Source: CAZCAQ01 sp964496905
Lineage (GTDB): Bacteria > Patescibacteriota > WWE3 > UBA101185 > UBA10185
DNA: 64,000 bases
Assembly (NCBI GenBank): GCA_964496905.1
Contig: CAZCAQ010000004.1
Span: forward strand, 6,701-70,700
Reading direction: 5' to 3'
Positions within the stretch are counted from its first letter, which is position 1, and each line of letters begins with the position of its first letter. Positions 24,519 through 33,101 of this stretch are shown piece by piece. The position numbers and the translations under genes are program-made. The notes under the pieces were generated by a model that ran no database searches, had not been told where the DNA came from, and was given only the letters and a program-made list of their open reading frames with translations.

Positions 24519-24995
24519 ATGTCAATGAGTCCCATAATAATTCCTGGAAATGAAACAGAGCCAATTGCAGTGAAGGTTGAGGCTATTGGGCTTAAGGCTG
24601 AAGCATATGGTGCTGTAGCGGAGCTATTAAAAGAAATGGGCAAGCCATACCCCCAAATTAAACCAAGTCCTAGGGCTTTTGAATATGAAGGTGATCTTGA
24701 AGAAAGAAGAAGAGTAGCACAGATGCATTCAGGTGCTCTGACAAGAGAATTGGGAGATGAACTTAGAGATACAGCACTTGCAGGTTCCTTTGTAACTTTT
24801 AACCACGGTGAAAAGTCATACATGGTATTGGCAACTAACATGAGCAAAACGTATGCTTATGAGACACTACATGCATGCATACCTAGAGCAAATAGAAGAC
24901 TAATTGCTGAGCATAGCGAAGAAACAGATTTGGTTTTAATACCTCAGCTAGAATATATGCCTCCTCCTGAATCAATTCGAAGTGTATTAGGTTAG
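24519..24995 (+). CDS. Hypothetical protein, 158 residues
   Basis: The ATG at 24519 (MSMSPIIIPGNETEPIAVK) follows an AT-rich stretch with TATAGT/TATTAAT but no Shine-Dalgarno. The product is soluble and mixed alpha/beta, with an N-terminal beta segment, a charged helical centre (GDLEERRRVAQMHSGALTRELGDELRD) and a single cysteine. No family recognised. It is divergent from pilB and followed by a perfect 11 bp inverted repeat. Confidence 0.5.
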   Translation: MSMSPIIIPGNETEPIAVKVEAIGLKAEAYGAVAELLKEMGKPYPQIKPSPRAFEYEGDLEERRRVAQMHSGALTRELGDELRDTALAGSFVTFNHGEKSYMVLATNMSKTYAYETLHACIPRANRRLIAEHSEETDLVLIPQLEYMPPPESIRSVLG

Positions 24996-25018
24996 GAAAT
25001 GGACTTAGATATAGAATT

Positions 25019-25053
25019 ACCCTACTACAGCTCGCGACAATTTGTAGTAGGGT
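25019..25053. terminator. Perfect 11 bp inverted repeat between convergent genes
   Basis: ACCCTACTACA (25019-25029) pairs with TGTAGTAGGGT (25043-25053) around a 13-base loop. There is no strong T-run on either side, but its place between two convergent orphan genes suggests a bidirectional terminator. Confidence 0.5.
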
Positions 25054-25111
25054 CTAAATGGCTCAAGTATTCTTTTTTACCCAAACATATATTGTTCCAA
25101 GCAGCCAACCT

Positions 25112-25468
25112 TCATATCCGGTCCGCAACTCTATAGTATTTGTAATATGTTGCGAAATTCTGTTGCCAAGTGCCACCGTTCTTATGTATCATACACTCCG
25201 TGCCGTATTCTTTAAGCACAAATTCGGTGCCCCAAGGCAATTCACTGACTCTCTTGCTAACCTCGCCAGGTCCTGCAATATAATAATCCATTAAAGTATC
25301 TCCTGCGAGCATTTGCATAATATAGGACAAAAATAGGTATGTCCATGTACTAGAACTGCCTTTTTTGCGCACTTGTATTGCTTGAAAAGTGGCAAGTTGA
25401 AACCCAAAGGGAAAACTATCTTGCCTGTTTTTATACTGAATCACTAGTTTGTTTACGTGGTTTGCCAT
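25112..25468 (-). CDS. Hypothetical protein, 118 residues
   Basis: A basic, aromatic-rich protein (many Tyr, Phe, Trp) with a mildly hydrophobic centre (WTYLFLSYIMQMLAGDTL) that could be one membrane segment or a buried helix. The second half (ELPWGTEFVLKEYGTECMIHKNGGTWQQNF) looks like a small beta domain. It overlaps the upstream small gene by 38 bases in another frame, so the two are probably cotranscribed. No family recognised; start choice uncertain because no Shine-Dalgarno is evident. Confidence 0.45.
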   Translation of the reverse strand: MANHVNKLVIQYKNRQDSFPFGFQLATFQAIQVRKKGSSSTWTYLFLSYIMQMLAGDTLMDYYIAGPGEVSKRVSELPWGTEFVLKEYGTECMIHKNGGTWQQNFATYYKYYRVADRI

Positions 25469-25796
25469 GCACAGTCTTGTCGTTTAATATTGACTGCAAC
25501 ATACGCGCCAAATGCTCAAGCTCCTTAACTGCAGGATTGTTGAGCAAATACACTTTTGTACCTGCACGGAAATCGATGTTAGGTACTACATCAAACTCTC
25601 TTTTTGCCAAAAGCGATTGTCTAGTCGCTGGTTTGTACGTATCGGTAACTCTATGTACATTGGCAAAGTTAAAACTTACACCTACTGGAACAAACCGTAC
25701 GCCTTTTTTTAAAGAGCTAACGTCCCTCACCGGAAGCTTAGCCCTTAACTCATCCAAAGCACGTGCTATTTGCTCTTCTGTCTCAAAATCGTCCAT
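25431..25796 (-). CDS. Hypothetical protein, 121 residues
   Basis: The ATG at 25796 follows a strong Shine-Dalgarno (AGGAGG, nine bases upstream), and a TATAAA box lies further upstream on the minus strand. The soluble product has an acidic helical start (MDDFETEEQIARALDELRAKL), a beta-rich middle (GVRFVPVGVSFNFANVHRVTD) and a helical end. No family recognised. It and the overlapping downstream gene form a two-gene accessory unit facing holB. Confidence 0.55.
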   Translation of the reverse strand: MDDFETEEQIARALDELRAKLPVRDVSSLKKGVRFVPVGVSFNFANVHRVTDTYKPATRQSLLAKREFDVVPNIDFRAGTKVYLLNNPAVKELEHLARMLQSILNDKTVHGKPRKQTSDSV

Positions 25797-25919
25797 TAGG
25801 AATTCCTCCTAAAATCATGATTTATCACCATTTTATAGCTGCATTAAACTGTAATGTTTATGACAAATCCTATACCTAAAGCAAATAAAGTCAAGTTTGC
25901 CCAAAGTATCCAATAACTA

Positions 25920-25925
25920 TAAAAT
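25920..25925 (+). promoter_or_regulatory. holB -10 box, probably leaderless
   Basis: TTGCCC (25897-25902), a 17-base spacer and TAAAAT (25920-25925), with six bases to the ATG at 25932. An overlapping TATAAA at 25918-25923 is an alternative -10. Confidence 0.5.
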
Positions 25926-25931
25926 ACCTCC

Positions 25932-26555
25932 ATGACCACGTTTTTAGTTACTTCCGCACAAAAACCAACACTTTCGCAAATTTCAGCTAAAATCAGATCT
26001 CAAGCTAAGAACGTAGATATATTACAAATTCAGTCCCAAGATTCAAAAGCAATAGGTATAGAAAAATCCCGCGAAATAGTGAAATTCGCTCAAAAGAGGC
26101 CAATGGGCGGTACACAAAAACTCGTGGTGGTGTTTGACGCCCACAAAATGACAGATGAAGCTCAAAACGCGTTGCTTAAAACTTTGGAAGAGCACGCAGA
26201 CTTTTTAGATATAGTTTTAGTTGTAAAAAATGAAAATGGGCTTTTAGACACAGTTATATCGCGCTGCAAAAAAATCAAGGTTGAAGAAGACGAAGACAAA
26301 AAAGGCAAAAAAAAGCAAAAAAGTGTTAATGAGCTAAAAAACTTAAATTTAAGCCAAAGACTAGCATTTGCCCAAAAAATCGCAAAACTGGAAAAAGAGG
26401 AAATTGTTGAACTTTTAGAGTCTTGGGCTATTGAAGAGGAAAAAGCCGGTTTTTACCAAAATGCTGATGTTTTGCTTAAATGCGCTGGTGACTTTGAACA
26501 ATTGAGTTTAAATGGAAGACTCGCTCTTGAGGTGTGTTTTTTGAAAATTATATAA
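25932..26555 (+). CDS. holB: DNA polymerase III delta-prime-like clamp-loader subunit
   Basis: Clamp-loader subunits of this family help load the sliding clamp at replication forks. The 207-residue product carries the delta-prime hallmark MTDEAQNALLKTLEEHADFLDIVLVV near residue 75, followed by TVISRCKKIKV, the SRC motif. It is short: the usual N-terminal P-loop and zinc module are absent, so it starts at a point equivalent to the middle of the AAA+ domain, and the C-terminal collar is reduced. A Lys-rich insert (EEDEDKKGKKKQK) follows the SRC motif. Reduced delta-prime proteins are expected in streamlined genomes. Confidence 0.8.
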   Translation: MTTFLVTSAQKPTLSQISAKIRSQAKNVDILQIQSQDSKAIGIEKSREIVKFAQKRPMGGTQKLVVVFDAHKMTDEAQNALLKTLEEHADFLDIVLVVKNENGLLDTVISRCKKIKVEEDEDKKGKKKQKSVNELKNLNLSQRLAFAQKIAKLEKEEIVELLESWAIEEEKAGFYQNADVLLKCAGDFEQLSLNGRLALEVCFLKII

Positions 26556-26568
26556 AAGTATCCCCTGA

Positions 26569-26597
26569 TTGACTTACATTACCCTATAGTATAGAAT
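26569..26597 (+). promoter_or_regulatory. Promoter with leader and Shine-Dalgarno for the next orphan gene
   Basis: TTGACT (26569-26574), exactly 17 bases, TAGAAT (26592-26597). A leader of about 40 bases follows and contains GGAG at 26632-26635, six bases before the ATG at 26642. This contrasts with the leaderless pattern of the core genes. Confidence 0.7.
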
Positions 26598-26641
26598 GGC
26601 AGAATTTCAGATAAAGAACCTACGGTTAAACGGAGACACAT

Positions 26642-26971
26642 ATGGCTAGAGGCAGGAATTATACAAATTGGGTGATTGTAATTGGAGGCGAGGTCTGGGT
26701 ACAAGAAGATATAATGCGCCAGGCCACGGCAAAAGGGTACAATGCAGTTGGCATGACTTGCGCCATGGTTTTAAGTGATCTTAAAGCCGTTAGGCGAGCT
26801 GTGCGTATTTATGTAGCTGATGAGACCGACGCAGGTGTAGAATGCCTAGAAGAACTTTGGATTTCTAAATACACAAATCACAACAGTTATGGTGTATTGG
26901 TAAATCCAACAACTACTTTTAGTAGTCTGCCACATATTCTACTAGCTGGTGTTACGTCAAATTTGCCGTAA
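26642..26971 (+). CDS. Hypothetical protein, 109 residues
   Basis: A small soluble protein with alternating beta strands and helices (NWVIVIGGEVWVQEDIMRQATAKGY, LKAVRRAVRIYVADE), suggesting a compact alpha/beta fold. No family recognised. It has its own consensus promoter, Shine-Dalgarno and terminator, and its codon use is less AT-rich than gyrB or holB on either side, so it looks like an independently acquired single-gene unit. Confidence 0.6.
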   Translation: MARGRNYTNWVIVIGGEVWVQEDIMRQATAKGYNAVGMTCAMVLSDLKAVRRAVRIYVADETDAGVECLEELWISKYTNHNSYGVLVNPTTTFSSLPHILLAGVTSNLP

Positions 26972-26986
26972 CATCATACAAAAGTC

Positions 26987-27032
26987 AGAAAGGTTGCGCG
27001 CGTAAAATATAAAATCCGTACGTGACCTTTCT
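26987..27032 (+). terminator. Inverted repeat after the orphan gene
   Basis: AGAAAGGT (26987-26994) pairs with ACCTTTCT (27025-27032), and the enclosed GCGCGCGTA/TACGTG region can extend the stem. The T-tail is weak (TTACCATTT). Confidence 0.55.
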
Positions 27033-27125
27033 TACCATTTCAGATGACTGCAAAAGTATGCCGAGCTACCAACTATGTTGTAATTGGCAACTCAAATATT
27101 TCAACACAACCATAAACAAATATTG

Positions 27126-27131
27126 TATAAT
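27126..27131 (+). promoter_or_regulatory. gyrB -10 box
   Basis: A perfect TATAAT about 43 bases upstream of the gyrB ATG. A TCAACA at 27101-27106 is a possible but poorly spaced -35 (19 bases). The leader has no evident Shine-Dalgarno. Confidence 0.5.
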
Positions 27132-27174
27132 ACCAAAGCAAATTTTGTTTGCGCATTAAATCAACTAAAAACCT

Positions 27175-29103
27175 ATGACCGACAAAGAAAAAGTAAAAAA
27201 CTCACAAGAATACACAGCCGATCAAATCCAAGTCCTTGAAGGATTAGAACCAGTTCGTAAAAGACCTGGAATGTACATTGGCTCAACCGATATAAACGGT
27301 CTAAATCACCTTATTACCGAAATTGTTAACAATTCAATGGACGAAGCAATTGCTGGATTTGCAACTCACATTAAGCTTGAATTTTTTGAAGACGGCTCAG
27401 TTGCAGTTTACGACAACGGTAGAGGAATTCCTTATGGGATTAAAAAAGAATATGGAGTTTCAGCTTTGGAGCTTGCATACACAAAATTACATGCTGGCGG
27501 AAAATTCGGCGGGGGAGGGTACAAAGTATCTTCAGGTTTGCACGGTGTTGGTGCTTCGGTTGTAAATGCTCTTTCTGAATATTGTCGCGTAATTGTACTC
27601 AACAATGGAGAAACGGTAATTCAAGAATACGCAAATGGCGGAAAAGTTATGCGCCCAGTTGAAAAATTGGATCTTAAAAAACCTACGACCAAAATAAAAG
27701 GCGCTGAATGGAACATTGATCTTGCCAAATGGCCTTATCCAAAAGGTACAATTGCCCAATTTAAACCCGACGCCACAATTTTTGAAACAGTAGAATTTAA
27801 AAATAAGTTTTTTGTAGGCGCATTTAGAGAATACGCATTTTTAACGGCTGGAATAAAGTTTGAACTAGTTGATCACAGGGATGAAACTCACCAAACTTTT
27901 TATTTTGAAGGCGGTTTAAAGTCGTACTTGCGAAGTCTTAATCAAAACAAAACCTTGCTTAACCCAACACCTTTTTATGTTAGCCGCGAGCAAGATGGAA
28001 TTTCTGTTGAGGTAGCTTTTCAATACAATGACACTTTTAACGAAAATATTTTAGCTTTTGCAAACCACTTAAAAAACAGCGAAGGTGGATCTCATTTAAC
28101 CGGATTTAAATCGGCGTTGACAAAATCAATTAACGATTACGCTCGTAAAAAAGGGCTCTTAAAAGAAAAAGACGAAAACTTTAGCGGAGAAGACTTGCGT
28201 GAGGGATTAACAGCAATTATTTCAGTAAACTTGCCAAGCGAAACTTTGCAGTTTGAAGGACAAACCAAAGCAAAACTAGGAAACTCTAGTGTAAAACCAG
28301 CGGTTGAAACAGTAGTAAAAGAAGCTTTAGAGGAGTTTTTGGAAGAGAATCCACGCGACGGCCAAGCAATTGTAGAAAAGAACTTGTTAACAATGCGCGC
28401 AAGAATGGCAGCAAAGGCCGCTCGAGATACTGTTATAAGAAAGAGTGCTTTTGAAGGCGGGGGAGTGCTTCCAGGAAAATTGGCNNNNNNNNNNNNNNNN
28501 NNNNNNNNNNNNNNNNNNNNNNNNNNNNNNNNNNNNNNNNNNNNNNNNNNNNNNNNNNNNNNNNNNNNNNNNNNNNNNNNNNNNATAATTGACTCAGACA
28601 AATTTAAATATCTAATAATGGCAATGGGTGCAGGAATTGGCGAACAGTACAACCCCAAAAAACTCCGCTACCACAAATTAATTGTTATGGCAGATGCAGA
28701 TGTTGACGGAATGCACATTTTAACGCTGTATTTGACCTTTTTCTTTAGGCACATGCCTGAACTTGTTGAAGGTGGACACATTTATTGTGCAATGCCTCCG
28801 CTTTTTAAGGCTACATGGGGTAAAAATAAGCAATACTTGTTTGACGACACGGAACTGCAAAAATTCTTAAAAACTGCCGAAGGTCAAAAAGCCATGGTTC
28901 AGCGCTTTAAAGGTCTGGGAGAAATGAATGCAGAAGAATTATGGGAAACTACAATGAATCCAGAAACTCGACACCTTAAGCAAATAAACATTAATGACGC
29001 CTCAGAGGCTGACGAAGTGTTTACCATGTTAATGGGCGATGAAGTTCCTCCGCGTAAAAGATTTATTCAAACGCACGCTAAACAAGCAACTGTTGATATG
29101 TAG
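27175..29103 (+). CDS. gyrB: DNA gyrase subunit B (interrupted by an assembly gap)
   Basis: GyrB is the ATPase subunit of gyrase, which introduces negative supercoils. Visible are LEGLEPVRKRPGMYIGSTDINGLNHL, the GHKL ATP site (EIVNNSMDEA, DNGRGIP, GGKFGGGGYKVSSGLHGVGASVVNALS), the transducer lysine region, and after the gap the Toprim metal site (VMADADVDGMHI) and the C-terminal QRFKGLGEMNAEELWETTMNPETR. The 100 N follow LPGKL and precede IIDSDKFKYLIMAMGAGIG, so the Toprim EGDSAGG segment is missing; by comparison with other GyrB about 49 residues belong there, where the padding leaves room for 34. gyrA is nearby, favouring GyrB over ParE. Confidence 0.94.
   Translation: MTDKEKVKNSQEYTADQIQVLEGLEPVRKRPGMYIGSTDINGLNHLITEIVNNSMDEAIAGFATHIKLEFFEDGSVAVYDNGRGIPYGIKKEYGVSALELAYTKLHAGGKFGGGGYKVSSGLHGVGASVVNALSEYCRVIVLNNGETVIQEYANGGKVMRPVEKLDLKKPTTKIKGAEWNIDLAKWPYPKGTIAQFKPDATIFETVEFKNKFFVGAFREYAFLTAGIKFELVDHRDETHQTFYFEGGLKSYLRSLNQNKTLLNPTPFYVSREQDGISVEVAFQYNDTFNENILAFANHLKNSEGGSHLTGFKSALTKSINDYARKKGLLKEKDENFSGEDLREGLTAIISVNLPSETLQFEGQTKAKLGNSSVKPAVETVVKEALEEFLEENPRDGQAIVEKNLLTMRARMAAKAARDTVIRKSAFEGGGVLPGKLXXXXXXXXXXXXXXXXXXXXXXXXXXXXXXXXXXIIDSDKFKYLIMAMGAGIGEQYNPKKLRYHKLIVMADADVDGMHILTLYLTFFFRHMPELVEGGHIYCAMPPLFKATWGKNKQYLFDDTELQKFLKTAEGQKAMVQRFKGLGEMNAEELWETTMNPETRHLKQININDASEADEVFTMLMGDEVPPRKRFIQTHAKQATVDM
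28485..28584. other. Assembly gap (100 N) inside gyrB
   Basis: Exactly 100 N, no overlap between flanks. It falls on the Toprim EGDSAGG region; the expected missing length for an ordinary GyrB is about 145-150 bases. Confidence 0.97.
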
Positions 29104-29131
29104 TGCCTATTTGCGTAATAATTAACGGACA

Positions 29132-30070
29132 ATGAAAATCTTTGTAATTGGCCATATTTCACCAGATTTAGACACCGTTGCTGCTGCATACGTGTATTCA
29201 AAATATTTAACTCAACTAAATGCATACCCGCATGCACAAATTGAACCGCTCATAACAGAAGAGCCAAATTTAGAAACAAAAGTGATCTTTGAAAAATTTG
29301 GCGTAAAACTTCCAAAACTAATTACACAGGTCCAAATTGCCGAAGAGGACCGTTTTATATTAGTTGACCATAATGAAGAGGCGCAAAGACATCCGCTTGT
29401 AAAAAATGAACACGTTATTGAAATTGTCGATCACCATAAAATAAATATTACATTCACAAGCCCCATTAAGATTGATGTTAGGCCTTTGGCATCAACTTGC
29501 ACAGCTATTCATTTGCTGTATAAAGCGCATAACTTACCTCTGGAAAAAACTATTGAGCTTTTAATATTGGCTGCAATTTTGTCTGACACTGTAGGCCTTA
29601 GATCGGCGACCACTACTCAAACCGATACCGCTATTGCAAATGAAATTGTGGAACTTTATGGCATTGATTTGGATATGTTGATTTTTGAGCTATTTAAAGC
29701 AAAATCAGATATTACTGGTCTGTCGGTTGAGGAATTAATTAAAAAAGATTACAAAGTCTTTGATTTTGCAGGCAAAAAGGTATTTATTGGTAGCATAGAA
29801 ACTGTAGAACCAGAAAAGGTTTTAGATCTAACAAAAGAAATAGTTTTGGGCTTAAACACTCTAAAGGTAGAGCAGGGAATTGACTTAGCTTTTTTATGCG
29901 TAACTGATATTTTAAGAATCGATACGCAGGTAGTTTATGAAACAAAAGAAGAGGGCAGGGTGCTCGAAAAGGCATTTTCAACGGTAGCGAGCAGCAACGT
30001 GGCCGTTATTGGTCCAAAAATAAGTCGTAAAAAGGAGATTGCCCCTGCAATTGAGGTTGCGTTAAGTTGA
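29132..30070 (+). CDS. ppaC: Manganese-dependent (family II) inorganic pyrophosphatase
   Basis: Family II pyrophosphatases of the DHH superfamily hydrolyse pyrophosphate and pull biosynthetic reactions forward. The 312-residue product has all visible metal ligands: GHISPDLDTV (His8, Asp12, Asp14), LVDHNEEAQ (Asp79) and IVDHHK (Asp100, His101, His102), plus AAILSDTVGLRS with the later Asp, and the C-terminal DHHA2 substrate motif SRKKEIAPAIE. It sits between gyrB and gyrA, probably cotranscribed with gyrB, an unusual but plausible housekeeping cluster. Confidence 0.93.
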   Translation: MKIFVIGHISPDLDTVAAAYVYSKYLTQLNAYPHAQIEPLITEEPNLETKVIFEKFGVKLPKLITQVQIAEEDRFILVDHNEEAQRHPLVKNEHVIEIVDHHKINITFTSPIKIDVRPLASTCTAIHLLYKAHNLPLEKTIELLILAAILSDTVGLRSATTTQTDTAIANEIVELYGIDLDMLIFELFKAKSDITGLSVEELIKKDYKVFDFAGKKVFIGSIETVEPEKVLDLTKEIVLGLNTLKVEQGIDLAFLCVTDILRIDTQVVYETKEEGRVLEKAFSTVASSNVAVIGPKISRKKEIAPAIEVALS

Positions 30071-30071
30071 T

Positions 30072-30362
30072 ATGGAAAACTTTGTAGAAATAGGTGAAAC
30101 TAATAAACCTCAAGAAGTGAGTTCTATTCTTGCGCAAATAGAAAGCAGATCAGTGTCAGCAGCAGAAACTGCTCGTGAAATGACAAATGCAATAGCTCAG
30201 AATGGTGTTCGCATCGAACACGACGTTGTAGGTTACACTGCTTTGGCACAATCAGCTAACCACTTTTACACTTTAGGCGTAAGCTTAATTGATAAGAATG
30301 GTGGTACCAAGACTGTTACACTAACAAAAGATGGTGAACGTAAATACTTTAGCGAGCTTTAA
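30072..30362 (+). CDS. Small hypothetical protein, 96 residues
   Basis: It begins one base after the ppaC stop, so it is likely translated from the same mRNA. The first 50 residues are a polar helix-forming stretch (SSILAQIESRSVSAAETAREMTNAIAQ), the second half a beta-like domain ending KTVTLTKDGERKYFSEL. No membrane segment or cysteine. No family recognised. Confidence 0.5.
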   Translation: MENFVEIGETNKPQEVSSILAQIESRSVSAAETAREMTNAIAQNGVRIEHDVVGYTALAQSANHFYTLGVSLIDKNGGTKTVTLTKDGERKYFSEL

Positions 30363-30371
30363 TTAGCTTAA

Positions 30372-30400
30372 TTGAACCCCCCTCAAAAAACTGCTATCAT
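30372..30400 (+). promoter_or_regulatory. gyrA promoter, probably leaderless
   Basis: TTGAAC (30372-30377), exactly 17 bases, TATCAT (30395-30400), then nine bases to the ATG at 30410. gyrA can thus be transcribed apart from gyrB. Confidence 0.6.
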
Positions 30401-30409
30401 ACATGAGCT

Positions 30410-33091
30410 ATGGCGCGTATTAAGAGCATAAACCCTAAAGATCCTTCAGCAGAAGAAAAAGATTTAACCAATTCAATTGCCGGTATTCCACAAGAAAACA
30501 CTGTTGGACACAAACTTATTCAAGCCGACATCTCTGAGGAGATGAAAAAGGCGTACCTAGACTATGCAATGAGCGTTATAGTTTCGCGCGCACTTCCTGA
30601 CGTTAGAGACGGACTAAAGCCAGTTCAAAGAAGAATTATTTACTCTATGCAAGAGCAAGGAATGCTCGTTTCTGGAAAGTTTTATAAGTCAGCAACAGTT
30701 GTAGGAAATGTTATGAGTAAATATCACCCTCATGGTGATGCTTCTGTTTACGACGCATTAGTACGAATGGCGCAAGATTTTACTCTGCGGTACCCACTTA
30801 TAGCAGGGCAGGGAAACTTTGGTTCTATGGACAATGACCCTCCAGCTGCAATGAGATATACAGAGGCTAAGTTATCACTTATTGCCGAGGAAACTTTTAA
30901 AGACATAAATAAAGATACAGTTAACATGTATGTTAACGACTTACAGAACCTTGAACCAGAAGTTTTACCTTCACTTTTGCCTAATATGCTTCTAAATGGC
31001 GCGCAAGGTATTGCTGTGGGTATGGCGACTCAAATACCTCCACACAATTTAACCGAAGTTGTTCAAGCAATTAAGGCTCTTATTGATAAAGCAACAAATA
31101 TTGGCAAAAACGCAACTCAAGCCGAAGAGCAAGAGCATAGAGCTTTTGAAGGACATACAGATGGTATGTTTAAAGTTTTAGTTTCTAGGCCCGAATTTGA
31201 TTCAGACGCAACCGTAGAAGACCTAACCGAATTTGTAAAGGGACCAGACTATCCAACTGGTGGAATTATTTTTGATAAAAAAGAAATAATGCAGGTTTAC
31301 GCAACAGGGAAAGGAAGAATAGTAGCAAGGGGAGTAGTAAACATTGAGGAACACAAAAACGGCAAAGTTCAAATAATTGTTACCGAAATTCCCTACATGG
31401 TTAACAAAGCGGCACTAATTGAAAAAATCGCCGATTTGGTAAAAGACAAGCGAATTGTTGGTATATCAGACATAAGAGATGAATCGAACAGAGAAGGTGT
31501 TCGAGTAGTCATTGAGCTAAAACGCGACGCGGTACCTAAAAAGGTAGAGAATAGCTTATACAAGTACACACAGCTTCAAAGTGCATTTAATGCAAATATG
31601 GTTGCATTGGTGCACGGTGAGCCAAAACTTTTACCTTTAAAAACAATGCTTGAGGAATTTGTTAAGCACAGGCAAGAAATAGTTATAAGAAGAACCATAT
31701 TTTTACTCAAAAAAGCTAAAGCACGAGAACACATTTTACTTGGGTACAAAATTGCCCTGGATAACCTTGACGAAATTATTAAGCTTATTAGAAATAGTAA
31801 AGACCAAGACGCCGCTAAAACAGGATTAATTACAAAATTTGGAATGTCCGAAATGCAAGCGCAGGCAGTACTAGATTTGCAACTTCGTAGGTTAGCAGCA
31901 TTAGAACGCCAAAAAATCTTAGACGAACTAAATGAAATTGTTAACGCTATAAAGAGTTACGAAGCACTTTTAGCCTCACCAAAAAAAATTCTTGGGGTTG
32001 TTCGAGACGAACTTGAAGAACTTTTAAACAAATTTGGCGACGAAAGAAAAACTAAGGTTGTTAAAGGCAAAATTGGCGAATTAGCAGAAGAAGATTTAAT
32101 TGCAAACGAACGCTGTATTGTCACAATTTCGCAAAGCGGTTACATAAAGCGTATGAAAGAAGACACATATCGCAAGCAGAACAGGGGAGGCGTTGGTGTA
32201 AATGGCCAAACCCTAAAAGAAGAAGACGTAATAGACACACTAAAAATCTGCGAGACTCATGATACTGCTTTATTTTTTACCAGCCGTGGTCGAGTTTACA
32301 AGTTAAAGGTTTGGGATATTCCCGAAGCAATGAGAGCAGCTAAAGGCACAGCTTTGGCAAACTTTTTAAATATTTCTCAAGGCGAAAAAGTAGAGGCATT
32401 TTTAGCACTTACTCAGGCAGAAATTGAAAACAAAGATTCATTTATAGTTTTGGCAACCAAAAAAGGAAACATTAAAAAGACTCCAATGACTGAGTTTGCC
32501 AACATTAGAACTTCAGGTATTACAGCAATCAACTTAACTGAAGGCGATAGCTTAGTTTGGGCAAAACTGAGCAGAGGAACCGATACAATTTTAATGGTAA
32601 CCGCGCAAGGGCAGTCAATTCGCTTTGCAGAACAACAAGTTCGTCCGATGGGACGTTCAGCAGGCGGAGTTATTGGAATTAAATACGCCAAAAAAGACGA
32701 CTACCTAATTGGACTAGAAGTAGTTGAATCAGGCAGCGATAAAGCATTTTTTGTTTTAACCGCTACCGAAAACGGGTTTGGTAAAAAAACTATACTAGAC
32801 GAATATAAATTGCAAAACAGAGGCGGATCAGGAATTTTAACCTACAAAGTTACAGATAAAACGGGCAATGTAATGTGCGCACGAATTTTTAGTAAAAAAG
32901 AAAAGAGCGATGTGCTAATTGTAAGCGCAGCAGGAAAAGTAATTCGACTAGATAACAAAGAAATCCCAGAACTTGGCAGAGCCACAATAGGCGTTAAACT
33001 TATTAAAGTTGCCTCAAGCGACAAAGTGGTTTCAATTGGTCTTATTAACGAAGCCGAAAAAGAACTTGAAATAGTCGAACCTCAGGCCTAA
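30410..33091 (+). CDS. gyrA: DNA gyrase subunit A
   Basis: GyrA cuts and rejoins DNA and wraps it. The 893-residue protein has a 40-residue N-terminal extension, then DYAMSVIVSRALPDVRDGLKPVQRRI, the quinolone-region YHPHGDASVYDALVRMAQ, and the catalytic Tyr150 in AAMRYTE. Alanine (Ala111) replaces the Ser83 of E. coli, as in mycobacteria. An insertion of about 37 residues (roughly 226-262, between ALIDKATN and ATVEDLTEF) interrupts the region before GPDYPTGG. The C-terminal beta-pinwheel shows a GyrA-box-like QNRGGVGVNG and several GxVYKLK-type blades, supporting gyrase over ParC. Confidence 0.95.
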   Translation: MARIKSINPKDPSAEEKDLTNSIAGIPQENTVGHKLIQADISEEMKKAYLDYAMSVIVSRALPDVRDGLKPVQRRIIYSMQEQGMLVSGKFYKSATVVGNVMSKYHPHGDASVYDALVRMAQDFTLRYPLIAGQGNFGSMDNDPPAAMRYTEAKLSLIAEETFKDINKDTVNMYVNDLQNLEPEVLPSLLPNMLLNGAQGIAVGMATQIPPHNLTEVVQAIKALIDKATNIGKNATQAEEQEHRAFEGHTDGMFKVLVSRPEFDSDATVEDLTEFVKGPDYPTGGIIFDKKEIMQVYATGKGRIVARGVVNIEEHKNGKVQIIVTEIPYMVNKAALIEKIADLVKDKRIVGISDIRDESNREGVRVVIELKRDAVPKKVENSLYKYTQLQSAFNANMVALVHGEPKLLPLKTMLEEFVKHRQEIVIRRTIFLLKKAKAREHILLGYKIALDNLDEIIKLIRNSKDQDAAKTGLITKFGMSEMQAQAVLDLQLRRLAALERQKILDELNEIVNAIKSYEALLASPKKILGVVRDELEELLNKFGDERKTKVVKGKIGELAEEDLIANERCIVTISQSGYIKRMKEDTYRKQNRGGVGVNGQTLKEEDVIDTLKICETHDTALFFTSRGRVYKLKVWDIPEAMRAAKGTALANFLNISQGEKVEAFLALTQAEIENKDSFIVLATKKGNIKKTPMTEFANIRTSGITAINLTEGDSLVWAKLSRGTDTILMVTAQGQSIRFAEQQVRPMGRSAGGVIGIKYAKKDDYLIGLEVVESGSDKAFFVLTATENGFGKKTILDEYKLQNRGGSGILTYKVTDKTGNVMCARIFSKKEKSDVLIVSAAGKVIRLDNKEIPELGRATIGVKLIKVASSDKVVSIGLINEAEKELEIVEPQA

Positions 33092-33101
33092 GCTAACTTA
33101 A

